The notes: generated by a model from the sequence alone, not told the origin. Shown: positions 38,154-47,231, counted from the stretch's first letter. The stretch: 64,000 nucleotides of DNA from Maribellus luteus (GCF_003576475.1 NZ_QWGR01000007.1:6799-70798); one strand, 5' to 3'. Made by a program: numbers and translations.

Positions 38154-38840
38154 ATGACACCTGTTCCTTATATTGATATTCATACCCATCCGAGTCATTA
38201 CGAAACGGATACAATTACGGTACAAAACATTTATCCGGGAGATGGTTTTGCTGCTTTCTCGGGCCGTAATTTTTATTCGGTGGGGCTTCATCCGTGGCAC
38301 ATTGGCACAGCAGAAGAAAACAACGAAGCTTTGCAGTTGATGGAAGAAGCACTCGAATTCGATCATGTTATTTTTGTGGGCGAAGCCGGTCTCGACAAGT
38401 TGTGCGGAAAAGACTTCGCTGAACAGAGTCGCGTGTTTGAAGCGCAGGCTTTTATTGCCGAAGAATACCAGTATCCCTTGATCATTCATTGTGTAAAAGC
38501 CTACAACGAAGTGATTGCCTTGCGCAAAAAAATGAAACCTTCCATGACCTGGATTCTCCATGGATACACTGCCGGATTGGAAATGACAAAGCAACTGGCC
38601 GAAATGGATTTTATGTTTTCGTTCGGAGATATTTTATTCCGGGAAAATGCAAAAGCGATCGAGTCGTTTCAGTATTTACCGCTAAACCGGATTTTTTTGG
38701 AGACCGACGAAATGGATGGGGAAGTGGAACATATCTACAACCGGGCTGCTGCACTCAAACAAATCCCGGTGGAAGAATTAAAAACAGCCGTCTGGAAAAA
38801 TTTCAACCGCATTGAAAAAACCTTGTCCGGACGTTATTGA
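38154..38840 (+). CDS. TatD-family metal-dependent hydrolase
   Basis: 228 residues from the ATG at 38154 (MTPVPYIDIHTHPSHY). The His-x-His pair of the first strand (DIHTHPS), SVGLHPWHIG, FVGEAGLDK, IIHCVKAYNE, WILHGYTAG and IFLETDEMD are the metal-binding stations of TatD-like amidohydrolases. Members are Mg-dependent DNases or deacylases; this short Bacteroidota form is less well studied. It sits 8 bp before tcdA, so the two are cotranscribed. Confidence 0.9.
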   Translation: MTPVPYIDIHTHPSHYETDTITVQNIYPGDGFAAFSGRNFYSVGLHPWHIGTAEENNEALQLMEEALEFDHVIFVGEAGLDKLCGKDFAEQSRVFEAQAFIAEEYQYPLIIHCVKAYNEVIALRKKMKPSMTWILHGYTAGLEMTKQLAEMDFMFSFGDILFRENAKAIESFQYLPLNRIFLETDEMDGEVEHIYNRAAALKQIPVEELKTAVWKNFNRIEKTLSGRY

Positions 38841-38848
38841 ATTACTAA

Positions 38849-39562
38849 ATGGGTTGGTTAGAAAGAACTGAATTGCTTTTCGGAAAGGAGAAGCTGGAGA
38901 AATTAAAACAGGCAAACGTTTTGGTGGTTGGCCTGGGAGGAGTGGGAGCTTATGCCGCCGAGCAATTGTGCCGCGCCGGAATTGGAAAAATGACGATTGT
39001 CGACGGCGATGTAGTGGAAGAAAGCAACCGTAACCGGCAACTTCCGGCGTTGGTTAGTACAAAGGGATTGCCCAAAGCCGAGATACTGGCTCAACGTTTC
39101 AAAGACATAAATCCAGAGATTGAACTGACGATAGTCAACGATTTTATCCGCGACGAGCGAACCATTGAGCTCCTTAAGAGCCAGCCTTTCGATTATGTGG
39201 TGGATGCCATCGACACGCTGTCACCCAAAGTTTTTTTGGTGTATCATGCGCTGCAAATGGGGCTGAAGGTAGTTAGTTCAATGGGAGCCGGAGGAAAAAC
39301 CGATCCTTCAAAAATTGAGCTTACCGATATTTCCAAGTCCTACAATTGTAAACTGGCCAAGATGATGCGGAAGCGACTTTCCCGTTTAGGGGTGAAGAAA
39401 GGCCTAAAAGTGGTGTTCTCTTCCGAAGAGATAGACGAAAATGCCGTGAAACTTGAAGAAAGCCGTAATAAAAAATCAACCGTGGGAACTATTTCGTACA
39501 TGCCTCCAATGTTTGGATGCTTTATTGCCAGTGCCGTAATTCGCGATTTGGCAGGCTCCTAA
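38849..39562 (+). CDS. tcdA: tRNA threonylcarbamoyladenosine dehydratase
   Basis: 237 residues of the ThiF/E1-like family. The ATP-binding loop GLGGVGAYAAEQLCRAGIGK, the basic NRNRQLPAL segment, DYVVDAIDTLSPKV and SSMGAGGKTDPSKI are as in TcdA (CsdL/YgdL), which closes the t6A37 modification of tRNA to its cyclic form. Length and motifs fit TcdA better than ThiF or MoeB, which carry extra zinc cysteines. It is the last gene of a run with elbB and tatD. Confidence 0.92.
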   Translation: MGWLERTELLFGKEKLEKLKQANVLVVGLGGVGAYAAEQLCRAGIGKMTIVDGDVVEESNRNRQLPALVSTKGLPKAEILAQRFKDINPEIELTIVNDFIRDERTIELLKSQPFDYVVDAIDTLSPKVFLVYHALQMGLKVVSSMGAGGKTDPSKIELTDISKSYNCKLAKMMRKRLSRLGVKKGLKVVFSSEEIDENAVKLEESRNKKSTVGTISYMPPMFGCFIASAVIRDLAGS

Positions 39563-39607
39563 ACATATTTTTAATGGAGTATTTTGAAAGAAAATGCGTA
39601 AAAATCC

Positions 39608-39869
39608 TTGTTGTTTCAAAGATTCCGTTACCTTTGGCATGTTAATAGTGTCGGAGTCAATTTAGTATGTCTCTGATAATTAACAAAGTTGGTCTTTTTT
39701 TATTGATTATTTCAAACCGGTCAGTTCATCTTTCTTGTGTTTTCCCGAAGTTATTTCTATTGCTTTCAATTTTCATTTGTACTGTATTTAAGTAACCTCT
39801 AGGGGGTAATCCATTTTGAATGGTTTACTGCTGGTAGAAAAACTAATATTCACTTTAAAACAGTATAAA
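39608..39869 (+). promoter_or_regulatory. Promoter and long 5' leader of the RRM gene
   Basis: TTG (39608-39610), 18 bp, then TACCTTTG (39629-39636), an exact TAnnTTTG box. Transcription near 39643 would leave a leader of about 227 nt with no gene in it. Near its end is a hairpin GTAATCCATT-TTG-AATGGTTTAC (39806-39828, one mismatch). Confidence 0.5.
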
Positions 39870-40181
39870 ATGAACATTTACGTTGGTAATCTGCCCTTTA
39901 ACCTGGGCGAAGAAAATTTAGTAGAGATTTTTGAGGAGTACGGAGAAGTAACTTCTGCAAAAATTGTAATGGACAAACTGACTGGCCGTAGCAAAGGTTT
40001 CGGTTTTGTTGAAATGGACGACGATGATAGCGCTAAAAAAGCTATCGAAGAATTGAACAACGCCGAAGTGGGCGGAAGAAACATTAAAGTAAACGAGTCT
40101 AAACCACGCGAAAACAATCCTCGTGGTGGTGACCGCGACCGCAGAGGTGGTGGTGGTTTCCGTCAAAGAAGCCGTTACTAG
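39870..40181 (+). CDS. RRM-domain RNA-binding protein
   Basis: 103 residues from the ATG at 39870 (MNIYVGNLPF); an in-frame TTG at 39816 falls inside a hairpin loop and is not the start. One RRM: RNP2 IYVGNL and RNP1 SKGFGFVEM, followed by a short basic, Gly/Arg-rich tail (GGDRDRRGGGGFRQRSRY). Bacteroidota lack Hfq in many lineages and such RRM proteins act as abundant RNA binders or chaperones. The long leader suggests post-transcriptional control. It has its own terminator. Confidence 0.95.
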   Translation: MNIYVGNLPFNLGEENLVEIFEEYGEVTSAKIVMDKLTGRSKGFGFVEMDDDDSAKKAIEELNNAEVGGRNIKVNESKPRENNPRGGDRDRRGGGGFRQRSRY

Positions 40182-40251
40182 TAATTGGTTGAAATAAATC
40201 TTGGCATTTATTCCGGAAAAGCCTGGAATGAGTTGCACAAGTTGAAAAAAT

Positions 40252-40287
40252 AAAGAAAGGAATTCGAAAGAGTTCCTTTTCTTTTTT
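40252..40287 (+). terminator. Terminator of the RRM gene
   Basis: Stem AAAGAAAGGAA/TTCCTTTTCTTT with one bulge and a run of T to 40287. Confidence 0.75.
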
Positions 40288-40329
40288 ATAGAATAGTCCT
40301 ACTTTCGGGAGCTTTGAAAGTGTGATAAA

Positions 40330-41175
40330 ATGAATGAAATAGTTTTTCTGAACGGGGCATATGTTGAGCGGGAAAAAGCCGGCATTTCGCCCGACGACCG
40401 CGGGTTTATTTTTGCCGATGGAATATACGAAGTAACCAAATTCTACCATGGAAAGCCTTTTCGAATGGCAGATCACTTGGAACGCCTGAAACGTAGTCTG
40501 AAAGAGATTGATATTGAATACGAACATGTGTCGGAACTGGAAGCTATTTCTTTAACCCTGCTTGAGAAAAACAACCTGTTAAATATACATGCCGGTGTTT
40601 ACTGGCAAATCAGCCGGGGAGCCCATCCGCGGGTTCATCATTTCCCTTGTGATATAAAACCAACGTTGTATGCTTTTGCTTTTCCGTTGCCATCAGCCGA
40701 AGAGAAACTCAGAAAAGGCATAAAAGTGATCGTTCAGGAAGATATCCGGTGGAAGCGGTGCGACATAAAATCGGTTTCGCTTTTGCCCAACACCATGCTG
40801 TACAACGAAGCCGTAAAAAAGGGGGCAGGCGAGAGCATCCTGGTACGTGACGGCTATGTTACGGAAGCAACTCATTCAGGACTGTTCACCGTAAAAAACG
40901 GAGTTTTGATTACCCGGCCACTTTCGAACCTGATTTTACCCAGCATTACGCGCAAAGTGGTGTTGGAGATTTGTGCCGAAAACCAATTTTTGGTGGAAGA
41001 AAAGCTGTTTACGGAAGCCGAATTGAAAGAAATGGACGAAGTTTTTATTTGCGGAACGGGCAGCGAAATTCTGCCGGTTGTGGAAGTTGACGATGTTCGG
41101 ATTGGCAACGTTGAACCGGGCCCGGTAACCAGGAAGATTCAACAACTATTTTTTGAGGCAGTAAAGAAATGGTAG
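40330..41175 (+). CDS. dat: D-amino-acid aminotransferase (class IV)
   Basis: 281 residues, the usual length. PLP lysine Lys147 lies in RWKRCDIKSVSLLPN, and SRGAHPRVHHFP has the Arg and His of D-alanine transaminases that bind the substrate carboxylate; YVTEATHSGLFTV and the closing GTGSEILPVVEVD complete the fold. It makes D-glutamate and D-alanine from 2-oxo acids for peptidoglycan. Branched-chain aminotransferases share the fold but differ in the RGxxPRxH motif. It is monocistronic. Confidence 0.9.
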   Translation: MNEIVFLNGAYVEREKAGISPDDRGFIFADGIYEVTKFYHGKPFRMADHLERLKRSLKEIDIEYEHVSELEAISLTLLEKNNLLNIHAGVYWQISRGAHPRVHHFPCDIKPTLYAFAFPLPSAEEKLRKGIKVIVQEDIRWKRCDIKSVSLLPNTMLYNEAVKKGAGESILVRDGYVTEATHSGLFTVKNGVLITRPLSNLILPSITRKVVLEICAENQFLVEEKLFTEAELKEMDEVFICGTGSEILPVVEVDDVRIGNVEPGPVTRKIQQLFFEAVKKW

Positions 41176-41293
41176 TTTCTGAAATAACTGACAGATATTC
41201 AGCTTGATTCTGGTCAGAAATCTAAATAAGTGTTACATTTTTTCTATAGTGTTAAACTTTGCTAAAGCTCCTAACTGTTAAACGCTTTTAACA

Positions 41294-41327
41294 CGGGCAT
41301 GGTACAGGATTTGATCCCTGTTGCCCG
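41294..41327 (+). terminator. GC-rich hairpin downstream of dat
   Basis: Arms CGGGCA (41294-41299) and TGCCCG (41322-41327) with an inner CAGG/CCCTG pairing. It is followed by TAATTTTC. It may end the dat transcript or structure the leader of the next gene. Confidence 0.4.
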
Positions 41328-41373
41328 GTAATTTTCTTGAAAATGTTTAACTAAAATAAAGGAGGAACGAAAA

Positions 41374-41874
41374 ATGAAAACACTGGTTGTTTCAATGGTA
41401 GTTGCCCTTTTTACCCTGGGTTGCCAGGCTCAGGATCAATCAGGAAAGGGCGTTGAAAATTTGACAGGAAAAAAGGATTCAAAAAACAAGCCCGAAGAAC
41501 GTTGGATAGTAAACAAAGAGGTGGATGAAAATGGGAATGTAATTGCGTACGACTCCACCTATACATGGTCGTACACCAACACCGAAGGCGATTCGGTTGA
41601 TGTAAATGCAGACAGCCTGATGCAGTCGTTCAAATCGTTTTTTAATGAAAAAATGCCGTCGCTTTGGGGCGAAAGTTTAATGAATCCGATGTTTGGTGAT
41701 TCGTTATTAAGCCGCGATTTCTTTAGCGACAATTATTTTCACGACCGTTTGGAAAAGGACTTTTTTGACGTAGATAAAATGTTTCAGCAAATGGATTCGC
41801 TGCGGGAAAGCTTCTTCAAACAGGCGCTGCCGCAACTGGAACAAAAATCACACCCCATCGAAAAGAAGAAATAA
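41374..41874 (+). CDS. Hypothetical lipoprotein
   Basis: 166 residues. The signal peptide ends in ALFTLGCQAQ, a lipobox with Cys17. The rest is hydrophilic and acidic, rich in Asp, Ser and Phe (SLMQSFKSFFNEKMPSLW, SLLSRDFFSDNYFHD), likely helical, with no known domain. It has an unusually good Shine-Dalgarno site (AAAGGAGG about 8 bp before the ATG), rare here, and its own strong terminator. Confidence 0.7.
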   Translation: MKTLVVSMVVALFTLGCQAQDQSGKGVENLTGKKDSKNKPEERWIVNKEVDENGNVIAYDSTYTWSYTNTEGDSVDVNADSLMQSFKSFFNEKMPSLWGESLMNPMFGDSLLSRDFFSDNYFHDRLEKDFFDVDKMFQQMDSLRESFFKQALPQLEQKSHPIEKKK

Positions 41875-41896
41875 AACCGGTAATTTATTCATATTG

Positions 41897-41932
41897 AAAG
41901 CGGGATATCATCAGTTGGTATCCCGCTTTTTT
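41897..41932 (+). terminator. Intrinsic terminator after the lipoprotein gene
   Basis: A 14-bp stem (41897-41910 with 41916-41929), 5-nt loop and six T. Confidence 0.9.
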
Positions 41933-42064
41933 GAAGATTAATAAAATGAACCAGAAAATTGATGAGCAATTTTGAACCCCAATTGTTAGTTAGCGAAAGA
42001 AGTGGCAGAACTGAACGGTTTATTGGAGCTTAATACCGCGCGTTCGGTTCAGAAATAAGAAGAT

Positions 42065-42721
42065 ATGGATGTTCAGAAATACGAAAAGAAGACACTTTGG
42101 GTAGTACTGCTTACCATGGCAACGATGGTGGTGGAGATTGCATTTGGATTAAGCACCAAATCGATGGCTTTGCTGGCCGATGGAATTCATATGGGATCAC
42201 ACGTATTGGCAATCGGGTTGAGCTGGCTGGCTTATGTATTGGTGAGAAAGGCCCAAAACAGCCGAAAATTTAACGGAGAATCCGGGAAAATTCTTTCGCT
42301 TTCAGGATACAGCAGTGGCCTTATTTTGCTATTGTTCGCTGTTGTTATTTTGTACGAAGCAGTCAGGCGTTTTATTGAACCGGCCGACATTGTTTATCGC
42401 GACGCAATTATGGTGGCGGTGATTGGACTGGTGGTAAATATTGTCAGCGCTTTTCTGTTGCATCACGACCACGAGCATTCCGATCACAACATACGGGCCG
42501 CATACCTGCACGTAATTGCCGATGCGCTGACCAGTTTGTCTGCAATATTGGGATTGCTCGCTGCCATGATTTGGGATATTCCCTTTATTGATACCATCGC
42601 TGCCGTTATCAGTTCGGCGGTTATCATAAAGTGGTCCATCGGATTGTTAAAAGATTCGGGGATGGTTTTACTGGGTATGAAAGAAAGCCACTCCCACGAT
42701 CATCATCCCCATCATCATTAA
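42065..42721 (+). CDS. Cation diffusion facilitator (DmeF-like) transporter
   Basis: 218 residues with six membrane helices and no long cytoplasmic domain. LLADGIHMGSHVLAIGLSWL is the first metal site, with His where zinc transporters have Asp, as in the DmeF cobalt/nickel/cadmium group; the second site is HVIADALTSLSAI. A His-rich loop (LLHHDHEHSDHN) and His-rich tail (HSHDHHPHHH) bind metal. It exports divalent cations with protons. It is convergent with recG with 14 bp between. The usual C-terminal dimer domain is missing, as in DmeF. Confidence 0.88.
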   Translation: MDVQKYEKKTLWVVLLTMATMVVEIAFGLSTKSMALLADGIHMGSHVLAIGLSWLAYVLVRKAQNSRKFNGESGKILSLSGYSSGLILLLFAVVILYEAVRRFIEPADIVYRDAIMVAVIGLVVNIVSAFLLHHDHEHSDHNIRAAYLHVIADALTSLSAILGLLAAMIWDIPFIDTIAAVISSAVIIKWSIGLLKDSGMVLLGMKESHSHDHHPHHH

Positions 42722-42735
42722 AAATCCCGGAGGTT

Positions 42736-44838
42736 TTAACTGATCGAGCTCCAGTCGAATTCGGTTTCTTTGTTAGACAGTAAACTTTGCAGCAATAAAC
42801 GGTTGTTTTCTTTTTGCAGAAACGGATCGTCATCCAGAATGTCATTGGCTACGTTGCGCGCCATCTGAAGAATTTCTCCGTCTTTTCCAAGATTGGCAAT
42901 TTTCAGGTCGAATCCCATTCCGCTTTGAGCCGTTCCTTCCAAATCGCCGGGGCCGCGCAATTTCATATCCACTTCGGCAATTTCGAATCCATCGTTGGTG
43001 CGTACCATGGTTTCCAGTCGTTTGCGGCTTTCGTTGCTCAACTTATACGACGACATCAGAATACAATACGATTGCTCGGCACCGCGGCCAACCCGTCCGC
43101 GTAACTGGTGCAACTGCGAAAGTCCAAAACGTTCGGCGCTTTCGATGACCATCACCGATGCATTAGGCACATCAACGCCTACTTCGATGACGGTGGTTGC
43201 CACCATGATTTGTGATTCGCCGTTTTTAAAATGCTGCATGGCATTTTCCTTCACCGCGGGTTTCATCTTGCCGTGAACCATGCTGATCTTAAATTCCGGG
43301 AAGCTTTCTGAAATATGCCGGTAACCTTCCTCCAGGTTTTTTAAATCCATTTTTTCCGATTCTGAAATCAACGGATAAACAATGTAAACCTGTGTGCCTT
43401 TATCAATCTGCTGTTTCAAAAAATTATTGACCTGTTTTCGCCTGTTTTCGTAGAAGTGCATGGTCTGGATCGGTTTTCGGCCCGGAGGTAGTTCATCGAT
43501 TACCGAAACATCCAAATCGCCGTAAACGGTCATGGCGAGCGTTCGCGGAATAGGGGTGGCGGTCATCACCAAAATATGTGGCGGAATCAGCTCGTTCTTT
43601 TGCCACAGTTTGGCACGTTGTGCTACGCCAAAACGATGTTGCTCGTCGATGACCACAAGGCCCAGTTTGTCAAACATCACCGCGTCCTCGATCAGCGCGT
43701 GCGTTCCGATAATGATCTGCATTTCACCCGATTGAAGAGCTTCATGTATTTCTCTTCGTTCGCTCACTTTGGTAGAGCCGGTAAGGAGCCCCACCTTGAT
43801 ATTCATCCCATTCAAAAACCTGGAAATGGACTGAAAATGCTGCTGGGCCAGGATTTCAGTCGGTGCCATCAAACAGCTCTGAAAACCATTGTCCATTGCC
43901 AGAAGCATTGTCATTAGTGCCACCAGCGTTTTTCCACTTCCCACATCGCCCTGCAGCAAGCGGTTCATTTGCGTATGCTGGTTTACGTCCCTGCGTATTT
44001 CCTTGATTACTTTCTTTTGCGCATTGGTTAGCTCAAAAGGAAGAAAATCGCTGTAAAACTTATTGAAATTGTAGCCTACATGTTCAAAGCGAAATCCTTT
44101 GAATTTTTGGTTCCGGTTGTGTTTTAAGGCGAGTATTTTTAGCTGAATAAAGAAAAGCTCTTCAAACTTCAGGCGGAAAGTTGCTTTCTTCAGTTCCACC
44201 GTTGTCTCGGGCTTGTGGATATTGGTCAAGGCTGCTTCCAGGGACATCAGTTTTAAGCGCGCCACCAGTTCTTTGGGTAAAGTCTCGGGTATTTTGCCCT
44301 TCACAACATTCAACAGTGTCAACTGCATTTTATGAATGGTCTTGGAGGTCAGGTATTTCTTTTTCATGTTTTCGGTGGTATTGTAATACCCCTGAAAAAG
44401 TCCCGATGGTTGCAGCAGTTTTTCTTCCTCGGTTTCCAACTCCGGATGAACCACACTTATTTTACCTCCAAACTCGGTCGGTTTGCCAAATACAATGTAC
44501 TCTTTGTTAAGCTTCAGGTTTTCCTTTTGCCATTTTATCGCCCTGAACCAGGTCAGTTCAATACTCCCGGTTTCATCGTAAAACCTGGCGTTCAGGCGTT
44601 GTTTATTGCCGGTTCCGACGGTTTCCATCGCACGAATTACTCCTTTTACCTGAATGTAAGGCATCTGCGAATGTATCTCGGAGATTTTGTAGAACCTGGT
44701 GCGGTCGATGTATTTGTACGGGTAATAATAGATCAGGTCCCTGAAAGTGGTAATTTTCAGTTCCTTTTTCAGAATCTCGGCTCTTTGCGGCCCGACTCCG
44801 GGTAAGAATTTTATTTCCTGATCAAGAAAAACCGGCAT
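42736..44838 (-). CDS. recG: ATP-dependent DNA helicase RecG
   Basis: 700 residues, typical for RecG. The N-terminal wedge/OB domain (PGVGPQRAEIL, YIQVKGVIRAMETV) is followed by a superfamily 2 helicase: Walker A LLQGDVGSGKTLVAL, DEQH box VVIDEQHRFGVAQRA, MTATPIPRTLAM, and the C-terminal QLRGRVGRGAEQSYC. It remodels stalled replication forks and Holliday junctions. It is monocistronic, divergent from the ABC ATPase gene. Confidence 0.98.
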   Translation of the reverse strand: MPVFLDQEIKFLPGVGPQRAEILKKELKITTFRDLIYYYPYKYIDRTRFYKISEIHSQMPYIQVKGVIRAMETVGTGNKQRLNARFYDETGSIELTWFRAIKWQKENLKLNKEYIVFGKPTEFGGKISVVHPELETEEEKLLQPSGLFQGYYNTTENMKKKYLTSKTIHKMQLTLLNVVKGKIPETLPKELVARLKLMSLEAALTNIHKPETTVELKKATFRLKFEELFFIQLKILALKHNRNQKFKGFRFEHVGYNFNKFYSDFLPFELTNAQKKVIKEIRRDVNQHTQMNRLLQGDVGSGKTLVALMTMLLAMDNGFQSCLMAPTEILAQQHFQSISRFLNGMNIKVGLLTGSTKVSERREIHEALQSGEMQIIIGTHALIEDAVMFDKLGLVVIDEQHRFGVAQRAKLWQKNELIPPHILVMTATPIPRTLAMTVYGDLDVSVIDELPPGRKPIQTMHFYENRRKQVNNFLKQQIDKGTQVYIVYPLISESEKMDLKNLEEGYRHISESFPEFKISMVHGKMKPAVKENAMQHFKNGESQIMVATTVIEVGVDVPNASVMVIESAERFGLSQLHQLRGRVGRGAEQSYCILMSSYKLSNESRKRLETMVRTNDGFEIAEVDMKLRGPGDLEGTAQSGMGFDLKIANLGKDGEILQMARNVANDILDDDPFLQKENNRLLLQSLLSNKETEFDWSSIS

Positions 44839-44980
44839 AAAAACAAAGATAATTATTCAGCTTATTATACCGGAATCTGAAATGTTGAAATACTAAACAA
44901 AATATTCATAAAGAGTACCAGTTTCTCTCATGCTGCTGAGGATAAACGGCTTAAATCGCTTGCTAAAAGTTAGGTTTTCA

Positions 44981-45012
44981 TTGACTTTTCTGAAAAGAAA
45001 GGGATATCTTTA
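44981..45012 (+). promoter_or_regulatory. Promoter of the ABC ATPase gene
   Basis: TTG (44981-44983), 21 bp, then TATCTTTA (45005-45012), a 7/8 match to TAnnTTTG. It would give a leader of about 60 nt. Confidence 0.45.
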
Positions 45013-45077
45013 TGGCTTGATTTTTGTTAGATGTAATGCGCATTCAAAAATAACTACCAATATAGAAAACCACACGA

Positions 45078-45779
45078 ATGAAGGAAAAAATCATCGAGCT
45101 CGAGAATATCGTCAAAAACTACCGGGTGGGAACCCAGGTTGTGCGTGCGCTGCGTTCAGTATCTCTCGACATTTACAAAGGAGAATATGTCGCCATTATG
45201 GGAGCTTCCGGTTCGGGAAAGTCAACGCTTATGAATATTCTGGGATGCCTGGATACGCCAAGCAGTGGTAAGTACGTATTAAACGGAAAAGACGTAAGCC
45301 GCCTTACTGACGACAGCCTGGCTGAAATCAGAAATTCGGAAATCGGTTTCGTATTCCAGGTTTTTAATTTGTTACCCCGAAATACTGCCCTCGAGAATGT
45401 TATGCTGCCGCTGGTATATGCCGGAATTAAAAAAGCCGAGCGCAAACAAATGGCAGAGAAAACCCTGACTGAAGTAGGTTTGGAAGACCGTATGGAACAC
45501 CGTCCCAACGAATTGTCGGGTGGACAGCGGCAAAGGGTAGCCATTGCGCGTGCGTTGATCAATAAACCCGCATTGCTTTTGGCCGACGAACCAACGGGTA
45601 ACCTCGACTCCAAAATATCAGAAGAAATCATGAAGTTGTTTGCCGATATTCACCGCAAAGGAAATACGCTGGTAATGGTGACACACGAAGAAGACATTGC
45701 CAAACATGCGCACCGGATCATTCGGTTGAAAGACGGTGAAATTGAATCGGATACAATCAACAAAAATCCTATTTATTGA
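45078..45779 (+). CDS. ABC transporter ATP-binding protein (MacB/LolD type)
   Basis: 233 residues, one nucleotide-binding domain: Walker [18 protein letters not shown]-loop [18 protein letters not shown], signature [15 protein letters not shown], Walker [15 protein letters not shown] and switch His in MVTHEEDI. The sequence is of the MacB/LolD/FtsE class that works with type-VII permeases at the periplasm. No permease gene is adjacent, which is common for this type in Bacteroidota but leaves the substrate unknown. Confidence 0.94.
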   Translation: MKEKIIELENIVKNYRVGTQVVRALRSVSLDIYKGEYVAIMGASGSGKSTLMNILGCLDTPSSGKYVLNGKDVSRLTDDSLAEIRNSEIGFVFQVFNLLPRNTALENVMLPLVYAGIKKAERKQMAEKTLTEVGLEDRMEHRPNELSGGQRQRVAIARALINKPALLLADEPTGNLDSKISEEIMKLFADIHRKGNTLVMVTHEEDIAKHAHRIIRLKDGEIESDTINKNPIY

Positions 45780-45819
45780 AAGTAAGTGCAATTAAAATAG
45801 AAAAGTGAGTATGTGTTGT

Positions 45820-45852
45820 AAATCCCGGTAGCATTGATTACCGGGATTTTTT
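45820..45852 (+). terminator. Terminator after the ABC ATPase gene
   Basis: A perfect 11-bp stem (45820-45830 with 45839-45849), 8-nt loop and six T. Confidence 0.92.
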
Positions 45853-45878
45853 ATTTACTTGCTGACAAATTCAGAATT

Positions 45879-46436
45879 ATGACAAAGGAATTTAAAATCT
45901 ATACAAAAACCGGCGACGACGGTACAACCGGCCTGGTAGGAGGGACCCGCGTAAAGAAATATGCACCTCGTTTGGAAGCTTACGGAACAATTGATGAGTT
46001 AAATTCGCACCTGGGTGTGATCCGTTCGATGGACATTCCGCAGGAAATAGTTGAGTTGCTGATACAAATTCAAAATAAACTTTTCAACATAGGTTCGCGG
46101 TTAGCATCCGACGAAAAGGGGGATGAATTTACCTTGGGGTTGGTGGTGCAAAAAGAAGACATTGAGGTACTTGAAAAGGCAATCGACCGGTACGAGGAAG
46201 AGCTTCCCGAGTTGCGCAACTTTATTCTTCCAGGAGGTGAACAGTCAGTAGCTCAGTGTCATGTGGCACGTACCGTGTGCCGAAGGGCCGAGCGTCGCAT
46301 TGTTGAATTCTCAGAACAAGACGCGGTGCAGCCCGAGCTGATAAGATATGTTAACCGGCTCTCTGACTTTCTTTTTGTACTGGCGCGTTACCTGGGACAT
46401 CAAAAAGGTGTGGACGAAACTCCCTGGAAGTATTGA
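45879..46436 (+). CDS. Cob(I)alamin adenosyltransferase, PduO type
   Basis: 185 residues from the ATG at 45879; longer in-frame starts lie inside the terminator. The N-terminal ATP-binding motif TKTGDDGTTGLVGGTRVKK, IDELNSHLGVI, and the C-terminal CRRAERRIVEFSE and RYVNRLSDFLFVLAR are diagnostic. It converts cob(I)alamin to adenosylcobalamin. No other cobalamin genes or riboswitch are nearby. Confidence 0.95.
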   Translation: MTKEFKIYTKTGDDGTTGLVGGTRVKKYAPRLEAYGTIDELNSHLGVIRSMDIPQEIVELLIQIQNKLFNIGSRLASDEKGDEFTLGLVVQKEDIEVLEKAIDRYEEELPELRNFILPGGEQSVAQCHVARTVCRRAERRIVEFSEQDAVQPELIRYVNRLSDFLFVLARYLGHQKGVDETPWKY

Positions 46437-46528
46437 TATTTTTTTATAGTGAAAGTTTGTTCGTATTGATTTTTTGTTATATTCGCGAAAATTTTAAAAA
46501 CGAGTTTAACTTCATAAAATTAAGACAC

Positions 46529-46750
46529 ATGTACTGGACTCTGGAACTGGCTTCGAAACTCGAAGATGCGCCTTGGCCGGCCACAAAAGACGAATTGATC
46601 GACTACGCCATTCGCTCAGGCGCTCCGTTGGAAGTGATTGAGAACCTTCAGGAAATTGAAGATGAAGGTGAAATGTACGAAAGTATCGAAGACATCTGGC
46701 CGGATTACCCCAGCAAAGACGATTTCTTCTTTAACGAAGACGAGTATTAA
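46529..46750 (+). CDS. DUF2795 protein
   Basis: 73 residues from the ATG at 46529 (MYWTLELASKLED), acidic throughout. APWPATKDELIDYAIRSGAPLEVIENLQ is the DUF2795 core, a small helical family found widely in bacteria with no known function. A plausible promoter lies just upstream (TTTG 46456-46459 and TATATTCG 46478-46485) and a good terminator follows, so it is a stand-alone unit. Confidence 0.85.
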   Translation: MYWTLELASKLEDAPWPATKDELIDYAIRSGAPLEVIENLQEIEDEGEMYESIEDIWPDYPSKDDFFFNEDEY

Positions 46751-46762
46751 AACACAAGATAG

Positions 46763-46791
46763 AAAGCATCCATGATTTTGGATGCTTTTTT
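46763..46791 (+). terminator. Terminator after the DUF2795 gene
   Basis: A 10-bp stem AAAGCATCCA (46763-46772) with TGGATGCTTT (46779-46788), 6-nt loop, six T. Confidence 0.88.
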
Positions 46792-46811
46792 GTTTCCTCT
46801 TATTCCTCTTT

Positions 46812-47231
46812 TTAAAGACTTAATGTCTTCCATCCTTGTTTGAGATAATCTGACAAGGGAATTCCCATGCCTTTTACATCCACACCCAAATCAGCCAGCT
46901 TTTTATCCACACCGTACATTTTGGCACAGTACAAACAAGCTTCTGTTTTAACACCGGCATCCTGCATCTTTTTTATATACTCCTGAATCATGGTGTTTTC
47001 GGCAGCCAGTTTTGCCGATGGCCCCCAAATGATCAGCACCACCTCGTCGAACCAGCCTTGCTTTTTGGCATTTAAGGTGTACATAAAGGCCATTTTTTCG
47101 GCCACTTCCGGATCTCCGCTGGTCCAAAGCACCGCCAGCTTGTTTGAATTGTCTTTCATTTCTGTCTCGTTTTGTGCAAATACTCCTGAAAATAAAGTAA
47201 GTGCAAATAGGAAAAAAATCGACCGTTTCAT
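46812..47231 (-). CDS. Secreted DsrE-like protein
   Basis: 139 residues with a signal peptide (SIFFLFALTLFSGVFAQ). The mature part resembles DsrE/DsrF (KLAVLWTSGDPEVAEKMAFM, EVVLIIWGPSAKLAAENTMI) with a CLYCA cysteine pair (about residues 108-111) where sulfur-carrying cysteines lie. A periplasmic location is unusual for sulfur relay, so the role is uncertain. It is 11 bp downstream of the YkgJ-like gene on the same strand. Confidence 0.8.
   Translation of the reverse strand: MKRSIFFLFALTLFSGVFAQNETEMKDNSNKLAVLWTSGDPEVAEKMAFMYTLNAKKQGWFDEVVLIIWGPSAKLAAENTMIQEYIKKMQDAGVKTEACLYCAKMYGVDKKLADLGVDVKGMGIPLSDYLKQGWKTLSL

Noticed and set aside
39816-39869. TTG start extending the RRM protein
   Set aside because: The TTG is the loop of a hairpin and the RRM fold begins exactly at the ATG at 39870.
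41940-42064. Possible remnant of a coding gene (two short frames, one reading LAKEVAELNGLLELNTARS) upstream of the CDF gene
   Set aside because: The frames are short, broken by stops and match nothing I know; a 10-bp hairpin (42008-42017 with 42041-42050) explains part of the pattern.
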